This document shows, piece by piece, positions 24,545-33,549 of a stretch of 64,000 nt of DNA. The DNA is from Limosilactobacillus caecicola. Its GTDB lineage: Bacteria > Bacillota > Bacilli > Lactobacillales > Lactobacillaceae. The notes under the pieces were generated by a model that saw only the letters and a program-made list of their open reading frames with translations, made no database searches and was not told the origin of the DNA. Position 1 is the first letter of the stretch. Each line of letters opens with the position of its first letter. The DNA lies in contig NZ_CALPCI010000003.1 in the NCBI RefSeq assembly GCF_943192935.1, positions 1 to 64,000 on the forward strand, written 5' to 3'. The translations under genes were made by a program, and so were the position numbers.

Positions 24545-25474
24545 ATGACAGTTGTATTAAAAGTCACACCACAGGAGCTCAAGAAACTTGCTCAGCATTA
24601 CACCACCATTCCTCAAACCGACTTACCAAAGGGAACTTATTTTCAGGCCAAAATCCCCGGCGTCTCCATTACCGGATATAATTCTGGCAAGGTGATGTTT
24701 CAAGGAAAATTGGCCCAACAAGAAGCGGAACGTTGGCAAACACTGGATTCAGTTAAAACCCAACAAACTAATAATGTTCGTCAATTACAGAAAGCATCCA
24801 ATTTACCGACCAATTTCGCCAGTCTCGCAGTAATTGGTTCTGATGAAGTGGGGACAGGAAGCTACTTTGGCCCCCTCACGACTGCAGCGGTGTTTGTCGA
24901 TGCTGAGCGTCAACCAACGTTACAAAAACTAGGAGTGGAGGACTCCAAAAAATTAACCGACCCGACAATCATCAAAATTGCTAAACAAGTAATGGCAACT
25001 TGTCCATACCATGTAGTGAACATCAAGCCCCTTGATTATAACCGGTTGATTAAACAATACAACCAAGCACAACTGAAAGCAATTTGTCACAATTATGTCC
25101 TGGGCAAGGTGATTCAAAAAATTGCGCCACAAACGCCAGACGCTCTCTTGGTTGATCAATTTGTCAAGCCCCAAACTTACTTTAACTATCTGAAAGACCA
25201 GTCACCCATTATCAGTCACAATGTCTACTTTAAAGAAAAGGGTGAATCATACCACCTGGCAGTCGCTGCTGCTTCAATCGTTGCTCGTTACGTGTCACTA
25301 CAAACGATGGATGAGCTTTCGGCAACTGCCGGCATGACCTTACCCATTGGAGCAGGTAGTAAGGTCGACCAAATTGCCGCCAAGTTACTCCATGACGGTA
25401 AAAACCTTGGTCAGTTTGCTAAATTACACTTTGCCAATACCAGGAAAGCAATTCAGCTTGCAAAACAACTTTAA
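24545..25474 (+). CDS. rnhC: Ribonuclease HIII
   Basis: A 309-residue RNase H of the type 2 fold. It has the N-terminal DUF3378 substrate-binding extension (residues 1-85), then the catalytic IGSDEVGTGSYFGPLT near 97-112 with the Asp-Glu pair, GVEDSKKLTD near 129, and SIVARY with further acidic residues. It removes RNA from RNA/DNA hybrids. Good ribosome binding site AAAGGAG. The arrangement rnhC divergent from cvpA-mutS2 is conserved in Firmicutes. Confidence 0.95.
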   Translation: MTVVLKVTPQELKKLAQHYTTIPQTDLPKGTYFQAKIPGVSITGYNSGKVMFQGKLAQQEAERWQTLDSVKTQQTNNVRQLQKASNLPTNFASLAVIGSDEVGTGSYFGPLTTAAVFVDAERQPTLQKLGVEDSKKLTDPTIIKIAKQVMATCPYHVVNIKPLDYNRLIKQYNQAQLKAICHNYVLGKVIQKIAPQTPDALLVDQFVKPQTYFNYLKDQSPIISHNVYFKEKGESYHLAVAAASIVARYVSLQTMDELSATAGMTLPIGAGSKVDQIAAKLLHDGKNLGQFAKLHFANTRKAIQLAKQL

Positions 25475-25480
25475 AAACAG

Positions 25481-25508
25481 AAAGACTGGGACCTTCCCCA
25501 GCCTTTTC
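25481..25508 (+). terminator. Terminator of rnhC
   Basis: AAAGACTGGG and CCCAGCCTTT pair, with one mismatch, over a short loop and run into TTTTCT. Confidence 0.65.
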
Positions 25509-25531
25509 TATTTGCAAATTATCAATCGTAA

Positions 25532-25846
25532 TTAAAAATTAAAATTACCATCATCATCAATGAAAGTATTAATGACCTGTTGGACCATGTCCCACTCATC
25601 ATCACTTTCGATTGGCATTAATTGGATATCCTCATCCTCATCTGCACCAGGAACCATTTCAAATGCTTGAACATTAACCTCTTCAGCATTTTCTTGATCA
25701 ACCGGGTACAAACAAATATACCATTTATCAGAATTATCGGCTTGAAAGCGGAGCGCTTCCTTGTATAACTCCTCATTACCCTTTTCATCAATCAGGGTAA
25801 AAACTTCACCCTTATCTTCGGGTTGAATTTTTGCCATCTTTAGCAC
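25532..25846 (-). CDS. DUF1292 domain protein (YrzB-like)
   Basis: A 104-residue acidic protein. The DUF1292 core, with FTLIDEKGNEELY near residues 16-28 and YICLYPVDQE near 43-52, is recognisable. The function is unknown. It is the last gene of the ireB-ruvX-yrzB operon, two bases after ruvX. The high Asp/Glu content suggests a soluble cytoplasmic protein. Confidence 0.88.
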   Translation of the reverse strand: MLKMAKIQPEDKGEVFTLIDEKGNEELYKEALRFQADNSDKWYICLYPVDQENAEEVNVQAFEMVPGADEDEDIQLMPIESDDEWDMVQQVINTFIDDDGNFNF

Positions 25847-25847
25847 C

Positions 25848-26288
25848 TCACAACTTTTGTACTAATTTACCATGCCGGTCCAAATAGTTTTGCAAGATTA
25901 AACTAGCCGCCAACTCATCAATGACCTTTTTTTGCTTCCGACGTGAAACATCGGCTTCTTCTACCAACATTCGGTGTGCCTGCACTGTCGTGAGCCGTTC
26001 ATCTTGAAAGTCAATTGGTAAATTTGGAAATCGCTGTTGAAGTAATTCACCATAATGTCGTGAAGCCTCAACCCGTGGTCCCTCCGTGTTATTCATGTTT
26101 TTCGGCAATCCCAACACGAAGCCCGCAACTTGACGATCTTTGACGAGTTCAGCAATCCGGTCAATTCCAAAAATCTCATTATCTTCGTCAATTGGAATAA
26201 TTTCAACAGCCTGCGCTGTCCAACCTAGCGGATCACTTTCCGCAACACCAACCGTTTTTGAACCAACATCCAATCCCAATAACCGCAT
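25848..26288 (-). CDS. ruvX: Holliday junction resolvase-like YqgF/RuvX
   Basis: A 146-residue RNase H-fold protein. Key motifs: [13 protein letters not shown] at residues 4-16 with the first catalytic Asp, VLGLPKNMN near 57, DERLTT near 98 and the C-terminal Asp in [16 protein letters not shown]. Relatives act in pre-16S rRNA 5' processing. It overlaps ireB by one base. Confidence 0.93.
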   Translation of the reverse strand: MRLLGLDVGSKTVGVAESDPLGWTAQAVEIIPIDEDNEIFGIDRIAELVKDRQVAGFVLGLPKNMNNTEGPRVEASRHYGELLQQRFPNLPIDFQDERLTTVQAHRMLVEEADVSRRKQKKVIDELAASLILQNYLDRHGKLVQKL

Positions 26289-26548
26289 TACTTATCTCCG
26301 TTATTAGCAAGATACGAACGAACTAGTTCTTCGATAATTTCGTCACGTTCGTGTTCGCGAATTAAGTTCCGTGCATTGTTTAACCGTGGAATATAGGCAG
26401 GATCACCAGACAACAGGTATCCAACAATTTGGTTAATCGGGTTGTATCCCTTTTCTTCAAGGGCATTATATACAGTTTTTAAGGTCTCTTTGACGTTTTT
26501 TTCGTGTTGTTCATCAAAATTGAAGAACATTGTTTCATCATTTGCCAT
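26288..26548 (-). CDS. IreB family regulatory phosphoprotein
   Basis: An 86-residue protein of the IreB (DUF965) family. In enterococci IreB is phosphorylated by the PASTA kinase IreK at N-terminal Thr residues and tunes cephalosporin resistance; here a Thr stands in NDETMFF near residue 6. The core [20 protein letters not shown] is conserved. The ATG at 26548 follows AGGAGG by eight bases; the TTG next to it is a poorer choice. It heads the ruvX-yrzB operon, downstream of alaS as usual in Firmicutes. Confidence 0.9.
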   Translation of the reverse strand: MANDETMFFNFDEQHEKNVKETLKTVYNALEEKGYNPINQIVGYLLSGDPAYIPRLNNARNLIREHERDEIIEELVRSYLANNGDK

Positions 26549-26582
26549 CAAGTTAACCTCCTTTTGAATTACTAATAGTAAA

Positions 26583-26588
26583 AGTATA
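26583..26588 (-). promoter_or_regulatory. Candidate -10 box for ireB operon
   Basis: Minus-strand TATACT about 35 bases before the ireB start, just after the alaS terminator region. No good -35 box is seen. Confidence 0.3.
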
Positions 26589-26609
26589 ACATATTTGGCT
26601 ATTAAAGAA

Positions 26610-26640
26610 GGGATGAGATCATAATTTCTTCATCTCACCC
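26610..26640 (-). terminator. Terminator of alaS
   Basis: On the minus strand GGGTGAGATGA and TCATCTCATCCC-type arms around an A/T loop are followed by TTCTTTAAT. The stem is imperfect but sits 11 bases after the alaS stop. Confidence 0.6.
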
Positions 26641-26650
26641 CTCTAAATTA

Positions 26651-29302
26651 TTAATTATTTAAATATTCAACGGCTTGGCTTAACGCATCTTGAATTCCAG
26701 CTGGTTTCTTACCACCCGCTTGGGCCAACGTTGGGCGACCACCGCCGCCACCATTAATTGCTGGAGCAATTGCCTTGATCAAATCTCCTGCCTTGATCGT
26801 CTGCGATTTTTCATCGCTCACGGCAACTAACAAATTGGCCTTTTCGCCATTAGCAGTCCCGAGAACCAGGATATCTGAAAGGTTCTTTTGCCGCCATTGG
26901 TCAGCAAGTTGACGTAATTGTCCCATTCCAGCCACGTTAATTTCAGCAGCAATCAAGGTTCCCTGCTTAGTATCTTGGACATTGTCAAAGACTTGTCCAG
27001 CTTGTTGTGCAGCGATTTTGGCTTGTAAATCTTCATTCGCCTTTTGCAGGTCCTTCAATTGTGTCTGTAATTCTTGAACCCGATGTGGAACCTCTTGTTC
27101 TTGGCTGATCTTGAGATCACCAGAAACTTGGTTCAAAAGATCAACGCGATCTTGTAAGAATTTGAAAGCATCACTACTGGTGACCGCTTCAATTCGCCGA
27201 ACGCCAGCACCCACACCAGCTTCAGAGACAATCTTAAAGAGACCAAGTTCATTGGTATTTTTAACGTGGTCACCACCACAAAATTCGGTATTAAAATCAC
27301 CGATTTTAACAACCCGCACTTTATCACCATATTTGTCGGAGAATAACGCAATTGCACCCATTTCCTTAGCCGAATCAATGTCAGTTTCAACGGTTGTTAC
27401 AGGGATCTCCCGCCAAATTTGTTCGTTAACCATCTTTTCCACGGCTTTCAGGTCTTTAGCTGTCACTTGGCCAAAGTGGTTAAAGTCAAAGCGTAAGTAG
27501 TGTTCTTCGACTAGTGAACCTGCTTGTTGTGTATGACCACCTAAGACATTCCGCAAAGCTTGGTCAAGCAAGTGGGTGGCCGTGTGGTTTTTCTCGATCT
27601 TTAAGTGACGAGCACGATCGACGACTAAACGGTATTTAGCCCCCTTCTTCAACGGTGAGGTTAATTTTACCCGGTGGAGGTTTTGTTGGTTTGGTGCGTG
27701 TTGGACATCAACAACGCGGCCAACCTTTTTGCCATAGTTATCAATGATGTCACCAGTATCAGCAACTTGGCCACCCATTTCAGCATAGAATGGCGTCACA
27801 TCAAAAATCACTTCAATATCATCTGCACTAGGATCCGCTTCGTCAACATGTTGACCATCTTGAACGAGGCCAATTACCTTCGCAGCATCTACGGTCAATT
27901 GATCATAACCAACATACTTACTTGGTTCTTTAAATTCAGTCCAGACATCAGTTTGAACCCCCATCCCATTATCAATATCGCGGGCGTTCCGGGCACGATT
28001 CTGTTGTTCGGTCATTGCTGCCTCAAAACCAGCTTGGTCGACATTCAGGCCCTCATCGGCTGCATATTCTTTGGTCAATTCGATTGGGAACCCATAAGTG
28101 TCATATAACTTAAATGCGGTGCGCCCATCAATTTCGTTAGTACCATTTTCCTTGGCTTCCGCAATCACGTTATTTAACAGATTTAATCCACCATTCAACG
28201 TTGCGCTGAACCGGTCTTCTTCAGACTTAATAACCGAAGCAATATAGTCGGCATTATCTAAGACATCAGGATAGTAATCCTTCATAATCTCACCAACTGT
28301 TGGCACCATTTTCGCGAGGAATGGTTCGTCAATTCCCAGTTTCTTACCAGCGACAACCGCACGCCGTAATAGTCGCCGAATGACGTAGCCACGGCCCATA
28401 TTGGAAGGTAATGCACCATCCCCGATTGCAAAAGTAATCGTCCGAATATGATCGGCAATGATCTTGAATTGAATATCATCAGCCGCATTTTCGCCATACT
28501 TTTTACCATCACTAAACGATTCGGTTTGCTTGATTAGTGGCAAAAAGAGGTCAGTTTCAAAGTTGGTTGGGGCATTTTCAAAAATGGAAACCACCCGTTC
28601 CAAACCCATCCCCGTATCAATGTTCTTATGGGGTAATGGTTCATAGGTGTCTTCTGGGGTGTGGTTGAACTGACTAAAGACGATGTTCCAAATTTCCAGG
28701 TAACGTTCATTTTCTCCACCAGGGTAATTTTCTGGATCATCTTCGGGAACATTATTCATTTCCTGACCACGATCATAGAAAATTTCTGTATCTGGACCTG
28801 ATGGACCTTGACCAATATCCCAGAAGTTATCCTGATTTTGAATTAGGTGGTCTTCCGCAACGCCGGCTTCACGCCAATAATTGTATGCTTCATGATCCTT
28901 TGGATAGTAAGTAATGTATAATTTCTCGGGATCAAAGCCGAACCATTCATCACTGGTTAGCAGTTCCCAAGCCCAAGGAATGACTTCCTTTTTAAAGTAA
29001 TCACCAACCGAAAAATTACCCAACATTTCAAACATCGTATGGTGGCGAGCGGTTTTACCAACGTTTTCAATATCATTCGTCCGAATACTCTTTTGCGAAC
29101 TTGTCATCCGCGGGTTATCTGGAACCACTTTGCCATCAAAGTACTTCTTCATCGTTGCCACACCAGAATTAATCCATAACAATGTCGGATCATTCACTGG
29201 TACTAACGAACGACTAGGCATTTCTTGATGGCCATGCTGAATAAAGAAGTCCAAATACATCCGCCGGACTTGAGCACTATTCAGCTTTTTGAGTTTTTTC
29301 AT
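26651..29302 (-). CDS. alaS: Alanyl-tRNA synthetase
   Basis: About 883 residues. It attaches alanine to tRNA-Ala and edits Ser/Gly errors. The class II catalytic core is N-terminal (RRMYLDFFIQHGH onward, RTNDIENVG near residue 70). The editing domain shows HTATHLLDQAL near 560 and CGGDHVKNT near 665. The C-terminal DHHA1-like domain ends with GGGGGRPTLAQAGG. The chosen ATG at 29302 follows GGAGGG; the longer in-frame reading would run into the T-box leader. It is controlled by that T-box. Confidence 0.96.
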   Translation of the reverse strand: MKKLKKLNSAQVRRMYLDFFIQHGHQEMPSRSLVPVNDPTLLWINSGVATMKKYFDGKVVPDNPRMTSSQKSIRTNDIENVGKTARHHTMFEMLGNFSVGDYFKKEVIPWAWELLTSDEWFGFDPEKLYITYYPKDHEAYNYWREAGVAEDHLIQNQDNFWDIGQGPSGPDTEIFYDRGQEMNNVPEDDPENYPGGENERYLEIWNIVFSQFNHTPEDTYEPLPHKNIDTGMGLERVVSIFENAPTNFETDLFLPLIKQTESFSDGKKYGENAADDIQFKIIADHIRTITFAIGDGALPSNMGRGYVIRRLLRRAVVAGKKLGIDEPFLAKMVPTVGEIMKDYYPDVLDNADYIASVIKSEEDRFSATLNGGLNLLNNVIAEAKENGTNEIDGRTAFKLYDTYGFPIELTKEYAADEGLNVDQAGFEAAMTEQQNRARNARDIDNGMGVQTDVWTEFKEPSKYVGYDQLTVDAAKVIGLVQDGQHVDEADPSADDIEVIFDVTPFYAEMGGQVADTGDIIDNYGKKVGRVVDVQHAPNQQNLHRVKLTSPLKKGAKYRLVVDRARHLKIEKNHTATHLLDQALRNVLGGHTQQAGSLVEEHYLRFDFNHFGQVTAKDLKAVEKMVNEQIWREIPVTTVETDIDSAKEMGAIALFSDKYGDKVRVVKIGDFNTEFCGGDHVKNTNELGLFKIVSEAGVGAGVRRIEAVTSSDAFKFLQDRVDLLNQVSGDLKISQEQEVPHRVQELQTQLKDLQKANEDLQAKIAAQQAGQVFDNVQDTKQGTLIAAEINVAGMGQLRQLADQWRQKNLSDILVLGTANGEKANLLVAVSDEKSQTIKAGDLIKAIAPAINGGGGGRPTLAQAGGKKPAGIQDALSQAVEYLNN

Positions 29303-29315
29303 AGCTACTTTCCCT

Positions 29316-29516
29316 CCAAAAGAAAATCCACCCCTGCACACAGAGACGCAACAAGCGCGGTACCACTCTGTTTGCAACGATGGATCGTTAACCTCTTTAT
29401 TCCCATTTGGGAGTTATTATTCTGTTTAACCTGGGGAGCAACCTCTCCTAGCACCGAACCCCTTGCACCAACCAGGGTCTCTCTGAACATTGCACTAGTG
29501 CGGTCATGTCCCAGAC
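29316..29516 (-). promoter_or_regulatory. T-box riboswitch for alaS
   Basis: The minus-strand leader contains the T-box core GAGTGGTACCGCG (near 29357-29369) and, upstream, the AGAGAG and GGTTGGTG elements of stem I. The UGGU bulge would pair with the acceptor end of a tRNA whose discriminator base is A, as for tRNA-Ala. A GCT triplet in the specifier region fits alanine. Uncharged tRNA-Ala should promote alaS readthrough. The terminator half (CTCTGTGTGCAGGGG then TTTTCTTTT) is weak. Confidence 0.88.
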
Positions 29517-29522
29517 GGCATA

Positions 29523-29551
29523 ATTATAACCTTCCAACACCACAAAATCAA
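29523..29551 (-). promoter_or_regulatory. alaS promoter
   Basis: Minus-strand TTGATT (29546-29551) and TATAAT (29523-29528) with a 17-nt spacer. The -35 box includes the stop codon of the upstream helicase gene. Confidence 0.65.
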
Positions 29552-30930
29552 CGACCAAATTGTTGCTTTTGCCGTTCAGCGCGGTGCTGTCGTTGGCGCG
29601 CCCGCTTGGCTTTCCGCATTTTGTGACGTTGCTCTTGTTTAGCTTGTTGACGAGCCTCTTCTTTAATCTTATTTTTAATCCGTTTCTTGTATCCCGGCTT
29701 AACCTTCTTTTTAGTCTTCTTGACAAAGCCCTTCATCACCGGATCCAGCGCTTGCTTACGGCGCTTGTACGATTGCCGACGATTTCGATCATACGTAGTC
29801 TTAATCCGACCATTAGTTAAAACTTTCGGGATAAATTTAATGCCCCGATCTTCGAGCTTTTCAATGAGGTCATCTTCGGCTGGCGCATACAGTGTGATGG
29901 CCGTCCCCTTTAAATTGCCACGACCAGTTCTGCCCACACGGTGAATGAAATACTCAAGATCAGTTGGGATATCATCATTTATTACTAAGGAAACCCCATT
30001 AATGTCAATTCCACGCGCCGCTAAATCTGTTGCCACAACGTATTGGAAATCCATGTTGCGGATCTGCCGCATCATCTTTTTCCGTTCGCGTGGTTCTAAT
30101 CCACCATGGACTAAGGCAACTTTTAAGCCTTGCTCTGTCAAATAATCATAAATTTCCGTCGCCCGTTCACGGGTATTCGCAAAGACCAACGCCAAAAACG
30201 GTTCGCCAAGCGTCAATAATTGGTAAATTAATTGATTTTTGTCTCGTCCCTTGGTCGACATCAACCAATTTTCCACATTGGGGTTAATCACCGTTTCAGT
30301 TGGGATTTCTTCAACGACTGGATTTTCAAGATACTTTTTCAGGAATGGTCGCAAGCCGACGGGGATCGTTGCTGAAAAGACCATCATCTGAAGCTTCTCT
30401 GGAAAGTGACTAGCAATCTGGTCAACTTGTTCCAAGAATCCCATATCTAGTGTCATGTCCGCTTCATCGATTACAAATTGATTGGCCTTATGGATATCTA
30501 AAGCATTGGAATTAATCAAATCTAGAATTCTTCCCGGGGTTCCAATGACCAACTGGGGCTGTTTCCGACTTAATTGTTCAATTTGATGCTCCTTATCCGT
30601 ACCACCAACGTAATTGTGAATCGTAAATGGTTGCGGAGCATATTTATTTAATTGCTTAGCCGCCTGATAGGTTTGGTATGCCAACTCACGACTGGGGGCA
30701 GTGATCACTGCCTGTACTTCCTGGAGCGTTGGATCCATCATCGAAAAGATGGGGAGGAGAAATGCATGGGTTTTCCCCGAACCGGTTTGTGATTGGCCCA
30801 CCACATTTTTCCCTTGTAAAATTTCGGGAATGACTTTCTCTTGGACCGGAGTTGGCTGTACAAAATGAATATCCTTTAAGGCTGGAGCTAACCATGGCTT
30901 TAAATTAAAATCTGCAAACGTTGCACTCAT
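29548..30930 (-). CDS. cshB: DEAD-box RNA helicase, CshB-like
   Basis: A 460-residue ATP-dependent RNA helicase. Motifs in order: Q-type entry PTPVQEKVIPE near residue 27, Walker A SQTGSGKT near 46-53, PSRELAY near 79, GTPGR near 130, DEAD near 153, SAT near 187, and in the second domain HGGLEPRERKK and HRVGRTGRG near 330. A long basic tail (residues 380-460), Lys/Arg/Gln-rich, is typical of CshB and likely binds RNA. Relatives act in ribosome assembly and cold adaptation. It follows nrnA by 17 bases. Confidence 0.9.
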   Translation of the reverse strand: MSATFADFNLKPWLAPALKDIHFVQPTPVQEKVIPEILQGKNVVGQSQTGSGKTHAFLLPIFSMMDPTLQEVQAVITAPSRELAYQTYQAAKQLNKYAPQPFTIHNYVGGTDKEHQIEQLSRKQPQLVIGTPGRILDLINSNALDIHKANQFVIDEADMTLDMGFLEQVDQIASHFPEKLQMMVFSATIPVGLRPFLKKYLENPVVEEIPTETVINPNVENWLMSTKGRDKNQLIYQLLTLGEPFLALVFANTRERATEIYDYLTEQGLKVALVHGGLEPRERKKMMRQIRNMDFQYVVATDLAARGIDINGVSLVINDDIPTDLEYFIHRVGRTGRGNLKGTAITLYAPAEDDLIEKLEDRGIKFIPKVLTNGRIKTTYDRNRRQSYKRRKQALDPVMKGFVKKTKKKVKPGYKKRIKNKIKEEARQQAKQEQRHKMRKAKRARQRQHRAERQKQQFGR

Positions 30931-30947
30931 GTTAACTTCCTCTCAAT

Positions 30948-31892
30948 CTATTTTTGACTTGTTAATGCCTCAAGCTCTTCAACGATTTGATTAATTTCAG
31001 AAAGATCCTTTGCTTTAGCACCACTGGCAAGTGCATGCCCACCACCATCGTGATTTTTAGCAAGTTCATTAATTGCCGGGCCTTTGGAACGAAGCCGTAC
31101 CCTGTAATGACCGTCTTCTTGTTCGACAAAAATTGCCCAAGCCTTTACTTCCTCCAGACGCCCTGGCAACGAAACCACCGCTGAAGTTCCAGCTTCCGTC
31201 AAGCCAAACCGCTTGAGAACTTCTGTGCTCAGCACCACGTAACCGGCTCCGCTAGATGAAATCGTTAAATTGTCATAAACATACGCAGATAGATGAGCTA
31301 CTGACATTGAAATTTGATTCTCGCGTTGACTGATTGCGGCAGCATCCGCACCATGGGCAATTAACGCTCCGGCAACTAACATTGTGCGGGCAGTCGTTGC
31401 TGGATATAAAAACCGTCCAGTATCACCAATAATGCCCGCATAAAGGGCATTAGCTGCCTTCTTTGGTAATTTTAATTCTTCTGCAAAGCGTTGGTAGAAA
31501 TCGTAAATCATTTCTGAACAACTCGAAGCCTCTGGTTGAACCCACATTAAATCGCCAAATGGCTCATCATTAGGGTGGTGATCAATCTTAATTAATTGAT
31601 CACCATTATCAAAACGCCGGTCGTCAATGCGTGGAGCATTAGCTGTATCAACCACAATTACTAAAGCATCCTGAAATTCTGCTGAATTTAAATCGTCCAT
31701 TTTACCGATCCAATTCAGACTAGGAAAGTCTTTTCCAACCACATACACTTCTTTGTACGGAAAAGAAGCCTTAATAATCTCCGCCAGACCAACTTGGGAG
31801 CCAAAGGCATCCGGATCAGGACGTTGATGACGGTGAATAATAATTTTCGGATATTTTTTGATTTCTTGATAAATTTGGTCTAAAATGTCCAT
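30948..31892 (-). CDS. nrnA: DHH-family nanoRNase / pAp phosphatase (NrnA-like)
   Basis: A 314-residue DHH/DHHA1 phosphoesterase. Metal-binding motifs: RPDPDAFGSQ near residue 24, VVDTANAPR near 80, the signature IDHHPND near 104 and the C-terminal GGGHALASGA near 283. Relatives degrade 2-5 nt RNAs and 3'-phosphoadenosine 5'-phosphate. It is co-transcribed with the CshB-like helicase gene, suggesting a shared RNA-turnover role. The start has AGAGGAG upstream. Confidence 0.92.
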   Translation of the reverse strand: MDILDQIYQEIKKYPKIIIHRHQRPDPDAFGSQVGLAEIIKASFPYKEVYVVGKDFPSLNWIGKMDDLNSAEFQDALVIVVDTANAPRIDDRRFDNGDQLIKIDHHPNDEPFGDLMWVQPEASSCSEMIYDFYQRFAEELKLPKKAANALYAGIIGDTGRFLYPATTARTMLVAGALIAHGADAAAISQRENQISMSVAHLSAYVYDNLTISSSGAGYVVLSTEVLKRFGLTEAGTSAVVSLPGRLEEVKAWAIFVEQEDGHYRVRLRSKGPAINELAKNHDGGGHALASGAKAKDLSEINQIVEELEALTSQK

Positions 31893-31929
31893 TTTTTCTC
31901 CTCTTTAATTTGTAGGATGAATTTGAAAT

Positions 31930-31963
31930 AAAAGAGAGCCTGAGTTAACCCCAGCCTCTCTTT
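31930..31963 (-). terminator. Terminator downstream of yajC
   Basis: On the minus strand AGAGAGGCTG and CAGGCTCTCT pair, with one mismatch, over a nine-base loop and run into TTTTATTT. Confidence 0.8.
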
Positions 31964-31997
31964 GCGATTATTTGATAACCTAATTGCACAGCAACCG

Positions 31998-32411
31998 TTA
32001 GTGGGCTGAATCTGTATCGTTATCATCTGTAGCTGTATCATCTGCGGCTGCTTCTTTTTCAGGAGTAGCTTGGGAAGCTTGATCTTCCTTGCTTGCTTCT
32101 GGTTGATCATTAGTCGTTTTAGTAGCAGTTTGTGAAGCAGACTTAGCAGAAACCACCCGTTGGATGGCAACCAAATCGAACGTGAGGTAAATACCTTCAC
32201 AGTCGAGAGTGACTGTCTTCTCTTCTTCGTTAACTTCGCTAACCACACCATGGAGGCGGCCAATTGTAACCACTTCGTCACCAGGACGCAACTTGCTCAT
32301 CATTGCTTGGTGTTCTTTCCGTTGCTTTTGTTGCGGACGGATCATAAAGAAATACATAAACACCAACAATAATAAAATCAAGATGATACTTGACATACTT
32401 TGGCTATTCAA
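31998..32411 (-). CDS. yajC: Preprotein translocase subunit YajC
   Basis: A 137-residue accessory subunit of the SecDF-YajC complex. One helix (IILILLLLVFMYFFMIRPQQ, residues 9-28) is followed by the family motif RPQQKQRKEHQAM and the beta-rich domain LRPGDEVVTIGRLHGVVSEV. An Ala/Asp/Gln-rich acidic tail follows residue 95. It lies downstream of the tgt-like gene, as yajC does after true tgt in many bacteria. No strong ribosome binding site is close to the ATG. Confidence 0.92.
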   Translation of the reverse strand: MNSQSMSSIILILLLLVFMYFFMIRPQQKQRKEHQAMMSKLRPGDEVVTIGRLHGVVSEVNEEEKTVTLDCEGIYLTFDLVAIQRVVSAKSASQTATKTTNDQPEASKEDQASQATPEKEAAADDTATDDNDTDSAH

Positions 32412-32475
32412 AACACTTCATCCCTTCTAAAATTAATACACTCTTAAGAATAACAAAAAAGCTATCAAATTGCTA

Positions 32476-33543
32476 CTAATTATCTGCGGCAACCTTTGCA
32501 GCAAGTTGAAAAATTCGGGCAACAGCGTCCCCTTGGGCACTTTCAATTTGCTGACGGAAACGACCAACCAGTTGATTGGTTGATTGCCAATTATAAAGTC
32601 CTAACAAATGATCACCCAACGAATCCTGCTGATGATGTAAATAATGGAGCAGTGCGTAACTGACGCTCCCCTCTCCATGAATAGGTAAATTCTCCATACT
32701 AGTGGCAAATTTTTCATAACCAAGTTTAAAAATGCCTCGCTTGGTAAATGCTTCACCACGATGCGCACCCTGAATCTCCGCCACGGAAATCACCACATCA
32801 ATTCCTAATGCTAATGCCAATAATTCTTTCGACCAGCTATCAACGACCACCATTCGCAAACAATCAGCTGGTAAGAGGTCACAAACGACCGTCACAATTC
32901 GTTGCCATTCATCAAGTTCAGTTGGTAAACCGGCAATCAGGTACCCTGTGCATTGGTCAAGATCATGAATGCTTTCTTCACGTAACGTTTTGAGGCCCGC
33001 ACCAGTCACCACACCCCATTCACCACCAAACTGTTTTTGCCAAGTTTGATTTAACTGAACAGCCAATTGAAGATCATCCACGGGTGCATAATAATCTGGC
33101 GTTTGAAAGAGTGGCATTTGAACGTCGGCTCGACCAAGCTTTTGAATCATTTGCGCCTGGGTCCCGTTCATTCGCCGGTTAGCTTTCGTAAATGGTTCTT
33201 GATAACGAATGCCTAATTCAGCAGCATTCTTTTTAACCTTTTGCATCACAGGGAACTCATCAACAAACGAAATTAATGGTCCCGGCCAATTAATAAAATT
33301 AGCAAGCGAGCCGCTCGCCTTTAGCACTTCAACCCCCGGTTGAATCGTCAGTGGCAGAATGTCAGTGGCCAAACCTTGGCAACCAATCTCTTTTAACTCA
33401 GCATTGGTTAATGGACTCACCGTCCCCAATTTGGCATATGGTATGACGGTTGGCGTCTGAATGACACCATGGTCAGTTGTCAAAACACCTGAACGAATGC
33501 GTTGATTTTCAAAACCTTTTTGAATTTGAAAGATTGTTTGCAT
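32476..33543 (-). CDS. Degenerate tRNA-guanine transglycosylase-like protein
   Basis: A 355-residue protein that aligns along its length with queuine/preQ1 tRNA-guanine transglycosylase: TPTVIPYAKLGTVSPLT near residue 30, FINWPGPLISF near 83, and RGEAFTKRGIFKL near 262-274. Key features are lost. The DSGGFQ substrate loop reads FVDEFPV, the GxVQGG loop reads GVVTGAG, and the Cys ligands of the CxCxxC zinc site are absent, though a downstream His remains. An Asp in GIDVVIS could match the nucleophile. It sits between ruvB and yajC where queA-tgt normally lies; queA is missing. Possibly a repurposed or non-catalytic protein. Confidence 0.75.
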   Translation of the reverse strand: MQTIFQIQKGFENQRIRSGVLTTDHGVIQTPTVIPYAKLGTVSPLTNAELKEIGCQGLATDILPLTIQPGVEVLKASGSLANFINWPGPLISFVDEFPVMQKVKKNAAELGIRYQEPFTKANRRMNGTQAQMIQKLGRADVQMPLFQTPDYYAPVDDLQLAVQLNQTWQKQFGGEWGVVTGAGLKTLREESIHDLDQCTGYLIAGLPTELDEWQRIVTVVCDLLPADCLRMVVVDSWSKELLALALGIDVVISVAEIQGAHRGEAFTKRGIFKLGYEKFATSMENLPIHGEGSVSYALLHYLHHQQDSLGDHLLGLYNWQSTNQLVGRFRQQIESAQGDAVARIFQLAAKVAADN

Positions 33544-33549
33544 ATTCCT

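Noticed and set aside
29305-29490. Open reading frame of 61 codons upstream of alaS on the minus strand
   Set aside because: It lies inside the T-box leader, including the GTGGTACCGCG core; there is no ribosome binding site and no protein-like conservation.
31880-32281. 133-codon minus-strand frame overlapping yajC
   Set aside because: It is a shifted-frame shadow of yajC and its downstream terminator; the translation is low-complexity Lys/Gln/Leu.
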